Shown here: positions 1-6,176 of the stretch, in pieces | How the letters are laid out: each line of letters opens with the position of its first letter | Position numbering within the stretch: the stretch's first letter is position 1 | Notes under the pieces: model-generated | What the model was told of the DNA's origin: nothing | The model's input: only the letters and a program-made list of their open reading frames with translations | Database searches by the model: none | Assembly: GCA_937895975.1 (NCBI GenBank) | Contig: CALBLG010000003.1 | Coordinates: 1-19,030 of the forward strand | DNA length: 19,030 nt | Direction of reading: 5' to 3' | DNA from: an uncultured Slackia sp. | GTDB taxonomy: Bacteria > Actinomycetota > Coriobacteriia > Coriobacteriales > Eggerthellaceae | Position numbers and translations under genes: made by a program

Positions 1-1
1 A

Positions 2-694
2 AGCGAGATGCACGCCGCGATCGACGAGGTGAAAGCCCGGCTCGAGCCGCTCGGCATATGCGTCGAGGCCATGGCGGAGCGCGCTCGGGGCGTATTGATT
101 TTGGCATATCGACCAACGCTCGTCGATGAATGCGCGAATGACCCCCATGCCCGCCAGATTCTCGCCGATGCGCATTGCGACGCGCGCGATGCGCGAAGCC
201 TCGTGCAGGAGCTGAAACGGCGCATCCAGGCCGCCGACGAAGCGCGGCTTTCCGCCATCGGCGCCGGGGAAAACATCGAAGCGCCTCGCCCTGAAAAGTT
301 CGTCCCCTGCTGCGGCAAGCATGGCGCCCAGCCCCACCACCATGGCGAAGGGCACGTGTGCCAATGCCGGGCCCGCGCCGCCATTTCTCGCGAAGAAGCC
401 GAAGCGACCCAAGGCGAGCGCGAATTCCCCCACGAAATAGGCATCGTGCTGGGCTACCCGCCAGCCGATGTGGAGGGGTTCATTAAAAACCGCGGCGCAA
501 ACTTCGTGGCCTGCGGGGGATGGAAGGCATACGGCGACGCGCAGGAGGCGCTTTCCGCATTCCAGCGCAACCGTCGATGCGCCGATGAGTATCGCGACCT
601 CTACGCGCAGGGAGCCCCGCTCGAGGCGCTCGCCAGCATGCAGCGCGGAGTTGCGCCCGGCGATTTGTTCGCGCAGCTGCAAGCGGCGGTTTAG
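2..694 (+). CDS. DUF3793 family protein, 5' end cut by window edge
   Basis: The function of this family is unknown. I assign it to DUF3793 from the C-terminal block FPHEIGIVLGYPPADVEGFI, counted as about residues 140-159 from the ATG at position 8, and from the LILAYRP segment near the N-terminus. DUF3793 proteins usually begin with a conserved His-Cys-Ala-Pro-Thr-type segment, which is absent here. The frame is open to the left edge, so the true start is probably upstream and the ATG at 8 is internal. Residues 101-120 form a Cys/His-rich insert (C101, C102, H105, H110-H112, H116, C118, C120) lying between the two family blocks; it could bind a metal. The flavodoxin gene follows on the same strand after 135 bp. 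DUF3793 and small flavodoxins are often neighbours, which suggests a redox or iron-linked role; this is inference. Family assignment is fairly sure, the biochemical role is not. Confidence 0.8.
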   Translation, partial: SEMHAAIDEVKARLEPLGICVEAMAERARGVLILAYRPTLVDECANDPHARQILADAHCDARDARSLVQELKRRIQAADEARLSAIGAGENIEAPRPEKFVPCCGKHGAQPHHHGEGHVCQCRARAAISREEAEATQGEREFPHEIGIVLGYPPADVEGFIKNRGANFVACGGWKAYGDAQEALSAFQRNRRCADEYRDLYAQGAPLEALASMQRGVAPGDLFAQLQAAV

Positions 695-829
695 AAACCC
701 CCAATTGGACCGCCTACCGTGCGCAGGAGGATCGGCGAAGCCAATCTGCCCCGGGCGCACACCACCCTAGCGAAAACGCCCGAGGGCGACGCAATACGAC
801 ATGCAATTCAACAATCCGAAGGAGCAACC

Positions 830-1252
830 ATGAGCAAAATCGCAATCGTTTACTGGAGCGGCACCGGCAACACAGAGGCCATGGCCGATCTGGTCGCACA
901 GGGCGTGCGCGCCAAGGGCGGCGAAGCAGACATCATTACCGCCGCCGAGTTCGGCCCCGAACGCGTCGACGATTACGACGCGTTCGCATTCGGCTGCCCC
1001 GCCATGGGCGACGAAGAGCTGGAGGACATGGAATTCTTGCCCATGTACGATGCCGTGGAACCGCTGCTCGAAGGTCGCCGTGTGGCGCTGTTCGGCTCCT
1101 ACGACTGGAACGACGGCGAATGGATGGAACTGTGGGAGCAGCGCGCCGAAGCCGCAGGGCTTTCCGTGGTGGATTCGGTTATCGCCAAAGACTACCCCGA
1201 TGACGAGGCCAGCGCCGACTGCATGCGATTGGGCACGCTGATCGCCGGATAG
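830..1252 (+). CDS. Short-chain flavodoxin
   Basis: This is a small FMN-binding electron carrier of 140 residues, a usual length for short-chain flavodoxins. The FMN phosphate-binding loop is SGTGNT at residues 10-15, right after the first beta strand (KIAIVYW). The segment FGCPAMGDEE (about residues 53-62) and the segment GSYDWNDGEW (about residues 85-94) match the two loops that flank the isoalloxazine ring in this family. The ATG at 830 is chosen because AAGGAG ends six bases before it; a longer in-frame extension to a GTG at 719 has no comparable ribosome site and no flavodoxin similarity. It probably shuttles low-potential electrons between cytoplasmic oxidoreductases; its partner is not visible here. 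A strong hairpin follows the stop codon. Confidence 0.93.
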   Translation: MSKIAIVYWSGTGNTEAMADLVAQGVRAKGGEADIITAAEFGPERVDDYDAFAFGCPAMGDEELEDMEFLPMYDAVEPLLEGRRVALFGSYDWNDGEWMELWEQRAEAAGLSVVDSVIAKDYPDDEASADCMRLGTLIAG

Positions 1253-1302
1253 CCATTCGCGAGCCGCAATCACCAATGCGCCCGCTCGGGCGCAGAAGTT
1301 TG

Positions 1303-1333
1303 AGATTGGAATGCCCACTGGGCATTCCAATCT
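1303..1333. terminator. Long perfect hairpin after the flavodoxin gene
   Basis: AGATTGGAATGCCC and GGGCATTCCAATCT form a perfect 14-bp stem around a 3-nt loop. The pairing continues outward, with a 2-nt bulge, through GTTTG and CAAAC (about 1299-1340). The tract after it on the + strand is only moderately T-rich (ACTTTCC), so this is a plausible but not textbook intrinsic terminator. It separates the flavodoxin gene from the tetR promoter region. Confidence 0.6.
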
Positions 1334-1355
1334 TCCAAACTTTCCACACCTGCGA

Positions 1356-1390
1356 AAACGCACATCTATACAATGTATAGGTGTGCGTTT
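1356..1390. promoter_or_regulatory. 35-bp palindrome, likely TetR operator
   Basis: Two 17-bp arms (1356-1372 and 1374-1390) are reverse complements with a single mismatch around the central A at 1373; the inner half-site is CTATACA / TGTATAG. It lies 31-65 bases upstream of the GTG start of the TetR-family gene and contains a TACAAT (1369-1374) that could serve as a -10 element. TetR dimers bind palindromes and commonly repress their own promoters, so autoregulation is the simplest reading. It also makes the upstream ATG at 1373 an unlikely translation start. Confidence 0.7.
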
Positions 1391-1420
1391 ATCATATGCG
1401 CAGCACAGAAAGGCTCAAGA

Positions 1421-2152
1421 GTGGCAGAAGCAAAGCAACAACGCAAAAAAGGAACGCTCACGAAAGACGAAATCGTGAAGGGCGCATTCAACTTGATCGC
1501 CCAGAAGGGCGTAGACGCCTGTTCGATGCGCTCACTGGGAAGCGCATTAGGTGTAAGCGCCATGGCGCTGTACGGTTATATTCCCTCGCGCGAGGCGCTG
1601 CTGAACGAAGTATGCGAGCGATTCCTGGGAACGCTCGACACGCGCGCCCTTCGCGGAGAGCGATGGGAAGACACGCTCATTCGCACCACGCTGTCGCTGC
1701 GCCACGCATGCGTTTCCGCGCCGCACTTCGCCGAACTGCTCAGCGACCCGTGCGTGGGAAGCGGCATCGAGCCGTACATGTTGGAACTGCGATTGATTTA
1801 CCTGGGCCAGGGCATGCCCGAAGACATCGCCGTGCAACTGATATCCATCACCGATTCGTACCTCGTAGGCTTTTCGCTTCGCTCCCGCCAAAACCTGCGC
1901 ATCGAAGCCGCCGAGCAAGCCCGCAAGGAAGCCGAGGCCGATGCCGCGCGCTTCGCCACCACCTCGCGCGTGCCCGGCATGCTCACCGGCAAGGTGAAGC
2001 CCGCCGCCGAGCCGCCGCGCTTCAACGAGCGCTGGCGCCAAACGGTAGCCGAGGGGTATTCCGAAGAATCGTTCCAAAAGGGCCTTCTCGTGATCATCGA
2101 AGGCATCCGCGCCGGCATGGGCGGCCATTGCGACTGGGCGACCCCTCAGTAA
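1421..2152 (+). CDS. TetR-family transcriptional regulator
   Basis: This is a DNA-binding repressor of 243 residues. The N-terminal TetR domain is clear: TKDEIVKGAFNLIAQKGVDA (about residues 14-33), then the helix-turn-helix SMRSLGSALGVSAMALYGYI (35-54), which includes the family's typical Tyr-Gly-Tyr-Ile ending. The C-terminal ligand and dimerisation domain (about 70-243) is not assigned to a ligand class. I chose the GTG at 1421 because AAAGG lies seven bases upstream and the residues before it, encoded from the ATG at 1373, fall inside the palindrome and do not look like TetR. It is convergent with htrA and separated from it by a structured region. The target is probably its own promoter; whether it also controls the upstream flavodoxin unit or a gene elsewhere cannot be told. 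Confidence 0.9.
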   Translation: MAEAKQQRKKGTLTKDEIVKGAFNLIAQKGVDACSMRSLGSALGVSAMALYGYIPSREALLNEVCERFLGTLDTRALRGERWEDTLIRTTLSLRHACVSAPHFAELLSDPCVGSGIEPYMLELRLIYLGQGMPEDIAVQLISITDSYLVGFSLRSRQNLRIEAAEQARKEAEADAARFATTSRVPGMLTGKVKPAAEPPRFNERWRQTVAEGYSEESFQKGLLVIIEGIRAGMGGHCDWATPQ

Positions 2153-2213
2153 TAAATGAGCCAAAGAACTGTCCCCTTGTCCTAGATTTAGGAAGGCTCC
2201 TACCTCGCAGGTT

Positions 2214-2229
2214 AAACAAAAGTCAGCGA
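2214..2229. repeat. 16-bp sequence shared with 6061-6076
   Basis: AAACAAAAGTCAGCGA occurs exactly here and again at 6061-6076, both times in an intergenic gap beside hairpins and in the same orientation. On the - strand it reads TCGCTGACTTTTGTTT and follows a stem-loop, so part of it may act as the U-rich tail of a terminator. It may also be one end of a short dispersed element; two copies are too few to decide. Confidence 0.4.
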
Positions 2230-2327
2230 AAACGGCCCTGGCGAGTCAGATTGGCTTGAAAGAGGAGCGACGCGTACTTCGGTACGCGAGCGGCGAGTGA
2301 AAGCCAAGCTGGCCGCCAGGGCCGTTT
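2230..2327. repeat. Three-tier hairpin between convergent tetR and htrA
   Basis: Three nested helices are visible. The outer stem is AAACGGCCCTGGCG (2230-2243) with its exact complement at 2314-2327, 14 bp. The middle stem is TTGGCTT (2251-2257) with AAGCCAA (2301-2307). The apical stem is CGCGTAC (2271-2277) with GTACGCG (2282-2288), closed by a TTCG tetraloop. On the - strand the outer stem runs into TTTTCGCTGACTTTTG, so it may end htrA transcription. Its length and layered folding are more than a terminator needs, and a repeat element or small structured RNA is possible. Confidence 0.6.
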
Positions 2328-2342
2328 GCAGCGTCGGCAAAG

Positions 2343-2364
2343 CCGCCGTTCGTCAGAACGGCGG
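2343..2364 (-). terminator. Hairpin just after the htrA stop codon
   Basis: CCGCCGTTC (2343-2351) and GAACGGCGG (2356-2364) form a perfect 9-bp stem with a 4-nt loop, starting nine bases after the htrA stop codon. On the - strand it is followed by CTTTGC, a short U tract, so it is a weak intrinsic terminator or a 3'-end stabilising hairpin. Confidence 0.55.
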
Positions 2365-2372
2365 AACTAAAT

Positions 2373-3911
2373 CTAGAACAGGCTGCCCAGGCCGCTGCCC
2401 GAACCATATCCGTTGCCGTAGCCATTACCGTACCCGTTATCGCCATAACCATAGCCGTAGCCGTAGCCATTGCCATAACCATTGCCGCTGCCGTAGCCGT
2501 TGCCCGAGCCGCTGCCCGAATTAGAGCTCAGCGAGTTCTCGTCGCTGCCCAACGTCACCGAAATGGTCTTCTCTTCGCCATCGCGATTTACCACCACGTC
2601 AACCGTGTCGCCCACGTTCTTCGAACGCACGTCAATCGTGAGCTCAGACGGCGAGGTGACCTTCTGGCCATCGAACGACGTAATGATGTCACCCTTCTGG
2701 ATGCCCGCATCGGCCGCCGCCGTGTCGTCGTACACATTGGCCACATACACGCCCTCATCGGTCGCCAAGCCGTATTGCTTCGCCATGGAGGAATCGATCT
2801 GCGCCATGGACACGCCGAGCTGCGCATGGGTCGGGGTCTTGCCCTCGATGATCTGCTGCGCCAAATCAATCGCGTAATCGATGGGGATGGCGAAGCCCAC
2901 GCCCGAAGACGAGCCCGAATACGACGAAATCATCGAGTTGATGCCGATGAGCTTGCCCTGCGAATCGACCAACGCGCCGCCCGAATTGCCCGGGTTGATG
3001 GTGGCATCGGTTTGGATCATGTTCGGGTACACCACGGTTTCGCCCGTCGTGGAATCTTGCATGGTATTCGAACGCTGCAGCGCGCTTACCACGCCGGTGG
3101 ACACGGAATTCTCCAGGCCGAACGGGCTGCCCAGGGCCATGACCCACTCGCCCACCTGCAAGTCGGACGATTTGCCGATTTCGACAGGCGTCAAATCGCT
3201 GGCGTCGACCTTGATAACCGCGATGTCGCTCGAGGAATCGCTGCCGACGACCTGCGCATCGTATTCCTCGCCGTTCACCGTGGCCTTAATGGCGTCGGCA
3301 TCTTCAACCACATGGTTATTCGTGATGATGTATCCATCGGAAGAGATGACCACGCCGCTGCCAAGCGAGGTGTTCGTCAGTGTGGAGTCGTCATTGGTGC
3401 CGGGCATCTCGAAGCCGAACATCGAAGAAGACGACGAGCTCTTCGTGTAGATGTCGATGCTCACAACCGAAGGCAGACACTTCTGAGCCACCTGCTCGGC
3501 CAGCGTGGACGCATCGCCGCTATCGTCGGGCGAAGCGGAAATGACCGTGTTCGTGGTGGCGCCAAGCGTCGTGGTGCCGTTGCCCGTCACCGCGTTGTAG
3601 CCGGCGAACCCGCCAATGCCCAGCACCACGGCCAACGCCGCGCCGCCGAAGCCTGCGGCGAACGTCTTGCCCAGGCCGGTTTTCATATTGCTGTCGGCTT
3701 TATGCGCGGCCTTGGCGTTCGCCTGCGCTTGGGCGTTCGCGGCCTGCTGAGCCGCGTAGGCCGAATAATTCTGGTATGCCTGTTGCTGATAGGCCTGCTG
3801 GTATGCCTGCTGGCCTTGCTGCGGCATGGGAGCGGTATAGCCGTTCTGGGGCTGCACACCCTGGGGAGCCTGCCCATTCTGGCCAGGGAAGTTCCTGTTC
3901 TCCTCAGTCAT
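2373..3911 (-). CDS. htrA: HtrA/DegP-type serine protease with PDZ domain
   Basis: This is a membrane-anchored protein-quality-control protease of the S1C family, acting outside the membrane. Numbered from the ATG at 3911 (512 residues), there is a cytoplasmic Gln/Tyr/Ala-rich segment (about 25-72), one membrane segment (about 83-108), the protease domain with the triad His200 (TNNHVV), Asp229 (SDIAVIKVD) and Ser310 (NPGNSGGAL), and one PDZ domain (about 363-454). The last 48 residues are Gly/Tyr/Asn/Ser repeats of the GNGYG kind ending in LGSLF, which is unusual for the family. A GTG at 3920 gives three more residues; I prefer the ATG, which has GAG eight bases upstream, but cannot exclude the GTG. 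It stands alone, convergent with tetR, and has its own likely promoter. Enzyme class is very sure; the role of the tail is unknown. Confidence 0.95.
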   Translation of the reverse strand: MTEENRNFPGQNGQAPQGVQPQNGYTAPMPQQGQQAYQQAYQQQAYQNYSAYAAQQAANAQAQANAKAAHKADSNMKTGLGKTFAAGFGGAALAVVLGIGGFAGYNAVTGNGTTTLGATTNTVISASPDDSGDASTLAEQVAQKCLPSVVSIDIYTKSSSSSSMFGFEMPGTNDDSTLTNTSLGSGVVISSDGYIITNNHVVEDADAIKATVNGEEYDAQVVGSDSSSDIAVIKVDASDLTPVEIGKSSDLQVGEWVMALGSPFGLENSVSTGVVSALQRSNTMQDSTTGETVVYPNMIQTDATINPGNSGGALVDSQGKLIGINSMISSYSGSSSGVGFAIPIDYAIDLAQQIIEGKTPTHAQLGVSMAQIDSSMAKQYGLATDEGVYVANVYDDTAAADAGIQKGDIITSFDGQKVTSPSELTIDVRSKNVGDTVDVVVNRDGEEKTISVTLGSDENSLSSNSGSGSGNGYGSGNGYGNGYGYGYGYGDNGYGNGYGNGYGSGSGLGSLF

Positions 3912-3952
3912 GTCGATCACTCGCTTTCATTGCATTGCTTTCTCTGGACAGA

Positions 3953-3961
3953 ACTCTAGCA
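3953..3961 (-). promoter_or_regulatory. Possible htrA promoter (extended -10)
   Basis: On the - strand the sequence reads TGCTAGAGT, an extended -10 motif (TGn followed by TAGAGT), about 40 bases upstream of the htrA ATG. No good -35 hexamer is seen at the normal spacing, so this is tentative. Confidence 0.3.
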
Positions 3962-4084
3962 CCGCGAGCGGCGCATCGCGGCGGCTTCCGCGTTTTCGTA
4001 ACAAGCACGTTGCCGCACGTACGTCGAATGCCGTAGCGCCGTCACATTCTGAACATATTTCTGAAAGCAAGCCTAAATTCCTCA

Positions 4085-4158
4085 GCTCCAGGCGGGGTCG
4101 CGCACCCTCCGGGGCAACGTTCCGGGCGTCCCTGCGGGCGCACGACCCCGCCTGGAGC
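4085..4158 (+). repeat. Hairpin element 1 with conserved loop core
   Basis: A 16-bp perfect inverted repeat (4085-4100 with 4143-4158, beginning GCTCCAGGCGGGGTCG) extends inward to 23 pairs with two mismatches, leaving a 28-nt loop (4108-4135). The loop carries the core GGCAACGTTCCGGGCGT (4113-4129), which recurs in element 2. Strand is set by the loop core, because the arms are nearly symmetrical. It lies between acpP and htrA and encodes nothing recognisable. It is not followed by a U tract on either strand, so it is not a standard terminator. Confidence 0.75.
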
Positions 4159-4212
4159 GCCACAGCATTTTAATTCTCGCAAGCCGACGTATTACAACCG
4201 ATGTCTTCAAAA

Positions 4213-4291
4213 GGAATGGGGAGAGGCGGCATGCGTCATAAGGCACGCCTGGAACGTTGCGCCGTTGACGTATGCCGCCTCTCCCCATTCC
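4213..4291 (-). repeat. Hairpin element 2, same loop core inverted
   Basis: Arms 4213-4238 and 4266-4291 pair over 26 bp with a single G-T wobble; the outer 20 bp (GGAATGGGGAGAGGCGGCAT) are perfect. The 27-nt loop (4239-4265), read on the - strand, contains CGCAACGTTCCAGGCGT, matching the loop of element 1 at 21 of 24 core positions, while the arms share no similarity with those of element 1. It sits 54 bp from element 1 and just downstream of the acpP terminator. Confidence 0.78.
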
Positions 4292-4305
4292 TGCCGGGAT
4301 GTAAG

Positions 4306-4333
4306 AAGCCCAGCCGCACGAGCGACCGGGCTT
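4306..4333 (-). terminator. Intrinsic terminator of acpP
   Basis: On the - strand AAGCCCGGTCGC pairs with GCGGCTGGGCTT over 12 bp, including two G-U pairs, around a TCGT loop, and is followed by CTTAC. It begins about 25 bases after the acpP stop codon. On the + strand the same stem is followed by TTCG, so it may work weakly in both directions. Confidence 0.7.
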
Positions 4334-4357
4334 TTCGTTCTCACTATCTTGTGACGC

Positions 4358-4579
4358 TTACTGCAGACCATTCACATAGGCGACCAAATCGGCCATGGTG
4401 TTCAGTCCCTCGGGCTCGCCGAAATCGATGCCGAGGCGGTCTTCAAGCTCGCAGATGAGCTCGACCATATCGAGCGAATCGATGCCGAGCGATTCGAACG
4501 TGGACTCCTCGTTCACCGTCGCCGGGTCGATGTCGAGGTTTTCCTTCAAGATGTCTTTGATGGTGTCGAGCGTGGCCAT
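4358..4579 (-). CDS. acpP: Acyl carrier protein
   Basis: This protein carries growing acyl chains as thioesters on a 4'-phosphopantetheine arm in fatty acid synthesis or a related pathway. The 73-residue product has the diagnostic LGIDSLDMVELICELEDRLG segment (about 31-50), with Ser35 of the DSL motif as the attachment site, and the acidic four-helix layout of the family. The ATG at 4579 is chosen because AGAGGA lies just upstream and it gives the usual ACP start (MATLDTIKDIL); an upstream in-frame ATG at 4615 would add twelve residues unlike any ACP. It is a single-gene unit with its own promoter and terminator. No fab genes are adjacent, so it could serve general fatty acid synthesis or a dedicated acyl pathway; the first is more likely. 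Confidence 0.95.
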   Translation of the reverse strand: MATLDTIKDILKENLDIDPATVNEESTFESLGIDSLDMVELICELEDRLGIDFGEPEGLNTMADLVAYVNGLQ

Positions 4580-4627
4580 GTTTGTCCTCTCGATGGTTTC
4601 GAATGCTTCGCGCAAAAGCGCTCACCT

Positions 4628-4656
4628 ATTGTAGCGCACGCATCCGAGAACGGAAA
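4628..4656 (-). promoter_or_regulatory. Likely acpP promoter
   Basis: On the - strand a TACAAT -10 hexamer (4628-4633) follows a TTTCCG -35-like hexamer (4651-4656) with a 17-bp spacer. The -10 lies 48 bases upstream of the acpP ATG. The -10 is good and the -35 weak. Confidence 0.5.
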
Positions 4657-4687
4657 CGGGACGTGCGCCCCGAGACGGCCTTCGGGC

Positions 4688-6043
4688 CTAGCGCACGCGA
4701 GCGAATACAATCGCGAACGTCGCCACCGCGAGCACGGCTGACAGGCCGAACGCCGCGTGAAACGCAGCCTCGCCCGAAAGCAGCCCGCCGCACGCGAACA
4801 TCACCATGCCCGCGCAGCCAATCGACGCGCACGCCTGGCGCACGGCGTTTCCGAAGCCCGAGCCATCGGAAATCTGGCGGTCCCTCAAATCGGACAAGCT
4901 CCACGAGGTAAGTGGCCCAATGAGCCCCGACACGCCGCATGCGCGCACGCCTTGCATGGCGCACACCGCCCACAAGGGCGTCGACGCATCGCAGCGCACC
5001 ATGAGACACGCGCCCGTCGCCAACAGCACGCCCGACACCAGGCACACCGGGCGTGCGCCCACTTTGTCGACCAGCATGCCGGCAAGAGGATTCACCACCA
5101 AGGCTGCAACCGTGCCCGGCAGCAGCACCATGCCCGCCTGCATGGCATCGCCCCCGCATAAGCCTTCGATATAAAGCGGCACGAGCAGCGTAATGCCCAT
5201 GAACGACGCGAACAGGCAGTTCAACGCCCAAAAACCGCAAACGAACCTCTTGTTCTCGAAAATACGCAGATCAACAAGCGGGTTTTCCAGCGTGCGTTGG
5301 CGTCGCGCGAACGCCGCCAAGCACGTCGCACCCACCACGAAAGGCGCCCATACCATGGGATGCGCGGCAGGATACGACGATGCCTCGGACGCGCCCATCA
5401 GCAGGCCGCCGAAGCCCAACGCCGAAAGCGCGAACGACAGCATGTCGAACGCGGCCGGATACGACGCATCGTCGCGGCGCTTGATAACCAGCTGGCCCGC
5501 AATGCCCACCGCAACGGTAAGGCCCAAAAGCAGCCAGAAGAAGCTGCGCCACCCCAGGCTTCCCACCATGGCTCCGCCAATGGTTGGGCCGATGTTCGGC
5601 GCAAACCCCAAAGCCACGCCGGCGATGCCCATGGCCGTGGCCTTTTTGCCATCGGGAAAGCGCGTCATGGCAATAGTCTGCATCAGCGGCAGCAATATGC
5701 CCGCCGCAATGGCCTGCGCCAAGCGTCCCGCAAGCAGCACCTCGAAGCTCGGCGCCAGCGCGGCAACCAGCGCGCCCGCCGCGAACACCACGATGGAAAG
5801 CATCACGAGGTCTTTCAAGCGAAAGCGCCCCATGAAATACGACGAAAGCGGCACCACAATGCCCAACGCCAACATGTACGCCGTGGTGAGCCACTGCCCC
5901 ACCCCCTCGGCGATGCCGAATTCTCCGCACACCGTGGTCAGCATGGCATTCAAGCCTGTCTGCGACAAATTGCCCAGCGCAGACGCCAGAACCACCACGG
6001 CGAAGACGCCAATCGCCTGTCTGCCGTCTTCCTTATGAAACAC
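4688..6043 (-). CDS. MFS multidrug exporter, DHA2 (EmrB/QacA) type
   Basis: This is a proton-coupled efflux pump of the inner membrane, 451 residues, almost entirely hydrophobic helices. Motif A-like sequence FMGRFRLKDLVMLS (about 70-83) follows helix 2, and the antiporter motif C is GFAPNIGPTIGG (about 146-157), typical of drug-H+ antiporters. GWRSFFW (about 164-170) is the DHA2 signature after motif C. It is somewhat shorter than EmrB, so 12 to 14 membrane segments are possible. The start is a GTG at 6043 with a near-perfect AAGGAGG seven bases upstream. It lies downstream of rho on the same strand but behind the rho terminator, so it probably has its own promoter or depends on read-through; no clear promoter is visible. 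The substrate cannot be told. A GGCC-CGAA-GGCC hairpin follows its stop codon (4677-4688 region). Confidence 0.88.
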   Translation of the reverse strand: MFHKEDGRQAIGVFAVVVLASALGNLSQTGLNAMLTTVCGEFGIAEGVGQWLTTAYMLALGIVVPLSSYFMGRFRLKDLVMLSIVVFAAGALVAALAPSFEVLLAGRLAQAIAAGILLPLMQTIAMTRFPDGKKATAMGIAGVALGFAPNIGPTIGGAMVGSLGWRSFFWLLLGLTVAVGIAGQLVIKRRDDASYPAAFDMLSFALSALGFGGLLMGASEASSYPAAHPMVWAPFVVGATCLAAFARRQRTLENPLVDLRIFENKRFVCGFWALNCLFASFMGITLLVPLYIEGLCGGDAMQAGMVLLPGTVAALVVNPLAGMLVDKVGARPVCLVSGVLLATGACLMVRCDASTPLWAVCAMQGVRACGVSGLIGPLTSWSLSDLRDRQISDGSGFGNAVRQACASIGCAGMVMFACGGLLSGEAAFHAAFGLSAVLAVATFAIVFARVR

Positions 6044-6060
6044 GAAGCGACCTCCTTACC

Positions 6061-6076
6061 AAACAAAAGTCAGCGA
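6061..6076. repeat. Second copy of the 16-bp sequence at 2214-2229
   Basis: AAACAAAAGTCAGCGA is identical to 2214-2229. Here it lies between the rho terminator and the ribosome site of the DHA2 exporter. The flanks differ: a small CGTTC / GAACG hairpin (6081-6094) sits next to it instead of the three-tier structure. Confidence 0.4.
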
Positions 6077-6100
6077 GCGGCGTTCATCGGAACGACGATG

Positions 6101-6134
6101 CAAAGCAAAAGAACCGCCCCGAAGAGCGGTTCTT
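6101..6134 (-). terminator. Intrinsic terminator of talC-rho
   Basis: On the - strand AAGAACCGC (6126-6134) pairs with GCGGTTCTT (6109-6117) over 9 bp and runs into TTTTGCTTT. It is a good Rho-independent terminator placed about 40 bases after the rho stop codon. Confidence 0.8.
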
Positions 6135-6150
6135 AAATGATACCTCATGA

Positions 6151-6176
6151 GTAGCGGTTCGGCGAACCCCCGCTAC
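6151..6176 (-). other. Hairpin overlapping the rho stop codon
   Basis: GTAGCG (6151-6156) pairs with CGCTAC (6171-6176), and the helix continues inward through GTTC and GAAC with a small bulge. The TAG stop codon of rho (6173-6175) is inside the stem. It has no U tract and may be a 3'-end stabilising element. Confidence 0.4.

Noticed and set aside
719..829. A longer flavodoxin start at a GTG at 719
   Set aside because: The extra residues do not resemble a flavodoxin N-terminus, whereas the ATG at 830 has AAGGAG properly placed and gives the canonical first strand.
1373..1420. The ATG at 1373 as the tetR start
   Set aside because: It lies at the centre of the likely operator, lacks a ribosome site, and the added residues are not TetR-like; the GTG at 1421 has AAAGG upstream.
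4110..4264. Integron attC sites, suggested by AAC/GTT inside the two hairpins
   Set aside because: In attC sites the conserved AAC/GTT triplets lie at the stem base, not in the loop, and no integrase or gene-cassette array is present.
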